Shown: positions 61,197 to 64,000 of the stretch, in pieces
How positions within the stretch are numbered: position 1 is the first letter of the stretch
Layout of the letters: each line of letters opens with the position of its first letter
Assembly (NCBI RefSeq): GCF_003628505.1
Contig: NZ_RBZP01000013.1
Span: 1 to 64,000, forward strand
Reading direction: 5' to 3'
Source: Oceanobacillus halophilus
GTDB taxonomy: Bacteria; Bacillota; Bacilli; Bacillales; Amphibacillaceae
DNA length: 64,000 nt
The notes under the pieces: generated by a model
What the model was told of the DNA's origin: nothing
The model's database searches: none
The model's input: only the letters and a program-made list of their open reading frames with translations
Position numbers and translations under genes: made by a program

Positions 61197-61571
61197 ATGA
61201 AAAATACTTTAGACGAAAATAAGCCAATATTCCTTCAAATTAAAGAACAACTTGAAGACTCCATCATCAATGGCAATTTAGAGGCAGGAGAGCGAGCGCC
61301 GTCAACGAATGAATTTGCAAACTTTTATAAGATAAATCCAGCAACTGCTGGAAAAGGGATTAATGAACTAGTCGCAGAAGGAGTTCTCTACAAAAGAAGG
61401 GGTGTTGGGATGTTTGTTACAGAAGATGCCAAGGAGATTTTGATTGAAAAGAGGAAAGAATCATTTTATGAGAAGTATATGCTGCCATTAAAAAAAGAGG
61501 CAAAAAAACTTCGAATGAACACCGAAGAACTGTTAGAAATGGTGAAAAGGGAGGATATGCATGAAGATTGA
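61197..61571 (+). CDS. GntR-family regulator, YtrA subfamily
   Basis: 124 residues. A GntR winged HTH (PIFLQIKEQLEDSIINGNLE, then PSTNEFANFYKINPATAGKG and LYKRRGVGMFV) with only a short ~50-residue C-terminal helical part, the mark of the YtrA subfamily, whose members repress the ABC transporter operon they belong to. The frame is open from 61155, but AAGGAG 6 nt before the ATG at 61197 decides the start. It overlaps the ABC gene by 11 nt. Confidence 0.92.
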   Translation: MKNTLDENKPIFLQIKEQLEDSIINGNLEAGERAPSTNEFANFYKINPATAGKGINELVAEGVLYKRRGVGMFVTEDAKEILIEKRKESFYEKYMLPLKKEAKKLRMNTEELLEMVKREDMHED

Positions 61572-62418
61572 AGTGAAGAATCTATCGAAAAAGTATAAGG
61601 ACAAAATGGCTTTAAATGATGTTTCTTTTACGTTAGATGAACCGAAGATTTATGGACTGCTTGGGAGAAACGGTGCGGGAAAAACGACGTTTATGAATAT
61701 ATTGTCTGGGCAAATTTTAGCAACCAGTGGGGAGATTCGGATTGACGGAGAAAATCCTTTCGATAATCAGAAATTAACAGAATCCATCTGCCTTATCAAA
61801 GAAGGGAATAATTTTAAGAAAGATTTAAAAGTGAAGAATGTATTAAAAATATATTCCTATTTTTATCCGTCATGGGATCAGGAATTAGCAGATAGCTTGA
61901 TGAAGGAATATAACTTAGATTTGAATGCTAGAGTAAAAACTCTTTCTAAAGGGATGGAGTCAGCTTTAGGCATTATAGTGGGGCTTGCAAGCAAAGCGCC
62001 GATTACGGTTTTTGATGAACCTTATATTGGGTTGGATGCGCCATCCAGAAAGAAATTTTATGAAATCCTACTAGAAGAATATCAAATGGAAAAGCGGACG
62101 ATTATCTTTTCTACTCATTTGATCGATGAAGTGAGCCTTTTATTTGAGGAAGTATTGATTTTGAGTGAAGGCTCGTTAGTAATGAAGGAAGAAGCAGATA
62201 TTTTAAGGAAAAGCACGTGTGCTGTATCAGGAACGATTGATGATGTGGAACGATTTATTAAGGGCAAAGAAGTGATTGAGAAAAAACAATTAGCTGGAAT
62301 GATGACAGCATATGTTTATGGAGATGTAGAGGAAGCGAAAAGTAGCGGACTTCAAGTAGAAGGCATACCGATACAGGAATTAATGATTCATTTAACTGAA
62401 CGGAAAAAAGGAGCGTAA
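61561..62418 (+). CDS. ABC transporter ATP-binding protein (YtrB-like)
   Basis: 285 residues. Walker A GRNGAGKTT, Walker B ITVFDEPYIGLD and the switch His in IFSTHLIDE. The signature motif is LSKGM in place of the usual LSGGQ, as in the YtrB/BcrA-like group controlled by YtrA regulators. The C-terminal ~70 residues are a regulatory extension. It energises the permease encoded 3 nt downstream; the exported compound may be an antibiotic or envelope component. Start overlaps the GntR gene. Confidence 0.93.
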   Translation: MKIEVKNLSKKYKDKMALNDVSFTLDEPKIYGLLGRNGAGKTTFMNILSGQILATSGEIRIDGENPFDNQKLTESICLIKEGNNFKKDLKVKNVLKIYSYFYPSWDQELADSLMKEYNLDLNARVKTLSKGMESALGIIVGLASKAPITVFDEPYIGLDAPSRKKFYEILLEEYQMEKRTIIFSTHLIDEVSLLFEEVLILSEGSLVMKEEADILRKSTCAVSGTIDDVERFIKGKEVIEKKQLAGMMTAYVYGDVEEAKSSGLQVEGIPIQELMIHLTERKKGA

Positions 62419-62421
62419 TTC

Positions 62422-63123
62422 ATGGGCAGACAAATAAAGGGGTTATTGTATTTCTTCCTAACAAACATCCGTTACTCGGTAATGATTTTTTGGAGCATTT
62501 TATTTGGGTTTTTGATTCTTTCCATATCGTTCTCTTATTTCTTGCTAGGCGTGGAAGACGGGGAGTTTTATTTTGGATTCGGATTTGCGATTTATTTCTA
62601 CGTTGCCGTTCTTGGCTTTATGGTTGTAAAAGACAACATTCCATTTTCGATAAAGATGGGTGCAACTAGAAGAAATATATTTGTAGGAATTGGTCTGTAT
62701 TGCCTCGTTATAGCAGTTGCGAAGGCCTTAATAGGTAATACTTTACAGTCACTGACTTTAGCTTTTACCGAAGCAACAGGAATTACTACCTTTCATTTTT
62801 TACATCTCTCTAGTTTTTTAGAGGATACGTGGTTGAATCGGGTAGTAATTGATATTTCTATCATGTTCTTCCTGTTTGCTGTGATGTTTCTGTTTGGCCT
62901 TTTGTTTTATAAAACAGGATTAGCAGGCGGTGGGGTCGTCGTAGGAATTTTGCTTATTGCACTCTTACTAGGTATAGCAAAAGGCTGGGTAGCTGACTTC
63001 TTCACTGAATTATTTACAGATGTTAATCTTGTTTTCTTCTTACAGCTGTTTGGTGTAAGCCTTGTACTCTATGGCGTTTCGTATTTTTTATTGAGGAGAA
63101 TTACAATTATAAAGGCGAAATAA
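62422..63123 (+). CDS. ABC transporter membrane permease
   Basis: 233 residues with about six membrane segments and no recognisable extracellular domain. It resembles the permeases of YtrA-controlled or bacitracin-type exporters only in general layout. AAAGGAGCG lies 3-11 nt before the ATG, inside the end of the ATPase gene. Third and last gene of the operon, closed by a terminator at 63131. Confidence 0.85.
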   Translation: MGRQIKGLLYFFLTNIRYSVMIFWSILFGFLILSISFSYFLLGVEDGEFYFGFGFAIYFYVAVLGFMVVKDNIPFSIKMGATRRNIFVGIGLYCLVIAVAKALIGNTLQSLTLAFTEATGITTFHFLHLSSFLEDTWLNRVVIDISIMFFLFAVMFLFGLLFYKTGLAGGGVVVGILLIALLLGIAKGWVADFFTELFTDVNLVFFLQLFGVSLVLYGVSYFLLRRITIIKAK

Positions 63124-63130
63124 GTATAAG

Positions 63131-63170
63131 AAAAATCCAAACCATAAATGCTAAGTTTGGATTTTTCTTT
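63131..63170. terminator. Rho-independent terminator
   Basis: AAAAATCCAAAC / GTTTGGATTTTT (63131-63142 and 63155-63166), followed by CTTTTTT. Between convergent genes, so possibly used from both sides. Confidence 0.9.
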
Positions 63171-63194
63171 TTTATCCTCCTTTTTGAGCACACA

Positions 63195-63437
63195 CTATAA
63201 TAAAAAGATATAAATTGCCAGTACAACAAAGGATAAAATAATGACTATCGCATAGATCCATAGTAAATTTCGAATATTAGAAGTCAATGATTTAGTTTCG
63301 TATTCATGCGAACGTTTTAATTCATCTTCTACTGTAGAAGCTTTTGCTTTTTGTTCCTCTTTTTTTAATGTATAAATAGAAATGATTAACGCACCTATAA
63401 GCGCAATCGTGATAATGATACTTATTACCCAAATCAT
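63195..63437 (-). CDS. Small two-pass membrane protein, hypothetical
   Basis: 80 residues. Two hydrophobic helices (about 3-23 and 57-80) with a polar, charged loop between ([20 protein letters not shown]). Family not recognised. Its ATG overlaps the stop of the nitrilase gene (ATGA), so it is translationally coupled to it and may act with it. Confidence 0.7.
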   Translation of the reverse strand: MIWVISIIITIALIGALIISIYTLKKEEQKAKASTVEDELKRSHEYETKSLTSNIRNLLWIYAIVIILSFVVLAIYIFLL

Positions 63438-64000
63438 AATTCTCCCCTCACTTTTTGTTTCTTTTCATTCACTTGGAGCTGAAATACATCATTCCGGGCA
63501 TAATGACCAACTGGATCAAAGTCGAATTTTGCATTGGTAATTTGGTCTAAATCCAATTCTGTTAGTAAAATTTCTTCTTTTCCCCAGCATGGTTCAACGA
63601 TATACTCACCTAATGGATGAACGATTGCACTTCCACCTTTAGACATTTCCTCCGGAGCGGTATCTAACTCCGAGTAACATGCTAAATTATCAGGGTACAT
63701 AGACTTGGTTACATATTGGTTCACACCAATAACAAAACAGCGGCCTTCCATGGCTATATGTCTTAGTGTGGACTGCCAGGATTCACGTGCATCAGCAGTT
63801 GGGGCTAAATAGATATGAACCCCTTTTGCATACATATTCGCTCGAGCGAGTGGCATGTAATTTTCCCAGCAAATTAATGCACCGATCTTACCAAAAGGAG
63901 TATCAAAAACAGGCATGGTGCTGCCATCTCCTTCTCCCCAGATTAATCTTTCAGATGCTGTTGGTTTTAATTTTCGATGCTTGCCAAGCAATGTACCATC
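63434..64000 (-). CDS. Nitrilase / carbon-nitrogen hydrolase (5'-truncated by window edge)
   Basis: The C-terminal ~189 residues are present; the gene continues beyond 64000. The catalytic Lys is in [13 protein letters not shown] and the nucleophilic Cys in [14 protein letters not shown]; the N-terminal Glu lies outside the window. The [17 protein letters not shown] and CWENYMP forms are those of true nitrilases (nitrile to acid and ammonia) rather than amidases. Cytosolic, forms helical oligomers in the family. First gene of a pair with the 80-residue membrane protein. Confidence 0.92.
   Translation of the reverse strand, partial: DGTLLGKHRKLKPTASERLIWGEGDGSTMPVFDTPFGKIGALICWENYMPLARANMYAKGVHIYLAPTADARESWQSTLRHIAMEGRCFVIGVNQYVTKSMYPDNLACYSELDTAPEEMSKGGSAIVHPLGEYIVEPCWGKEEILLTELDLDQITNAKFDFDPVGHYARNDVFQLQVNEKKQKVRGEL

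Overview
The window looks like a chromosome segment of a low-GC Gram-positive, spore-forming member of the Bacillaceae, most like Oceanobacillus, Virgibacillus or a related halotolerant genus. The evidence is strong AGGAGG-type ribosome binding sites, frequent TTG and GTG starts, sigma-A-like promoters, CtsR, PerR, Fur and CcpA-type operators, an FMN riboswitch, a spore-cortex enzyme (PdaA) and many Na+-coupled transporters. Part of the order matches Bacillus subtilis (yfkJ-yfkI-yfkH ... yfkF, yfkD ... pdaA, yfjP). No transposase, phage gene, tRNA or CRISPR array was seen.

Layout: 1-383 is the end of an rRNA operon (23S tail and 5S). 596-8800 holds a KOW-like small protein, a GH120 beta-xylosidase with a divergent AraC regulator, and the vitamin B6 module pdxS-pdxT with a divergent MocR (PdxR-type) regulator. 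9-17 kb is housekeeping: a Met-rich lipoprotein, a lone HPr, an alpha/beta hydrolase, a chemoreceptor, a GNAT protein, a HTH protein, an RluA pseudouridine synthase and a P1 peptidase. 17.2-23.3 kb has a thiol-disulfide protein, an FMN-riboswitch riboflavin operon reduced to ribE-ribB-ribH, and an Uup-type ABC-F ATPase. 24-34.4 kb is the most interesting block: an NSS transporter, then a five-gene forward operon (aminotransferase, ThDP enzyme, aldehyde dehydrogenase, lysine 6-dehydrogenase-like protein, DUF3870) facing a two-gene reverse operon (class III CoA-transferase, glutaryl-CoA dehydrogenase-like). Together they could convert lysine through 2-aminoadipate, 2-oxoadipate and glutarate to crotonyl-CoA. 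The reverse operon has a readable promoter with a cre site over its -35, a palindrome at the start of the transcript and a terminator hairpin in its leader. 34.5-47.8 kb has mreBH, a CAP-domain protein, plsC, glutaminase, a SRAP protein, an alanine symporter, the yfkJIH genes, a PfeT-type metal-efflux ATPase with PerR and Fur-like boxes, and a partial amino-acid ABC transporter. 47.9-64 kb has yfkF, yfkD, a YuiF-like antiporter, pdaA, yfjP, a dicarboxylate or amino-acid symporter, CtsR-controlled clpE, a ComEC-like metallohydrolase, an SPFH protein with an Arc-like partner, a GntR-ABC operon, and a truncated nitrilase at the edge.

The intergenic space is unusually repeat-rich, with three independent families. 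(i) MITE-like elements of about 85-720 bp with ends related to GGCTCTTTTC...TTGTTGCTTTTT, in nine full or partial copies. (ii) A 20/21-bp minisatellite family with a TATMAAC-like core at four loci, including 23 perfect-length units at 39793-40275. (iii) An 80-bp tandem repeat, nearly three copies, inserted between pdxS and pdxT, with a solo relic at about 7876. Where the ribosome binding site pointed to a start different from the longest reading frame, the start given here follows the ribosome binding site.
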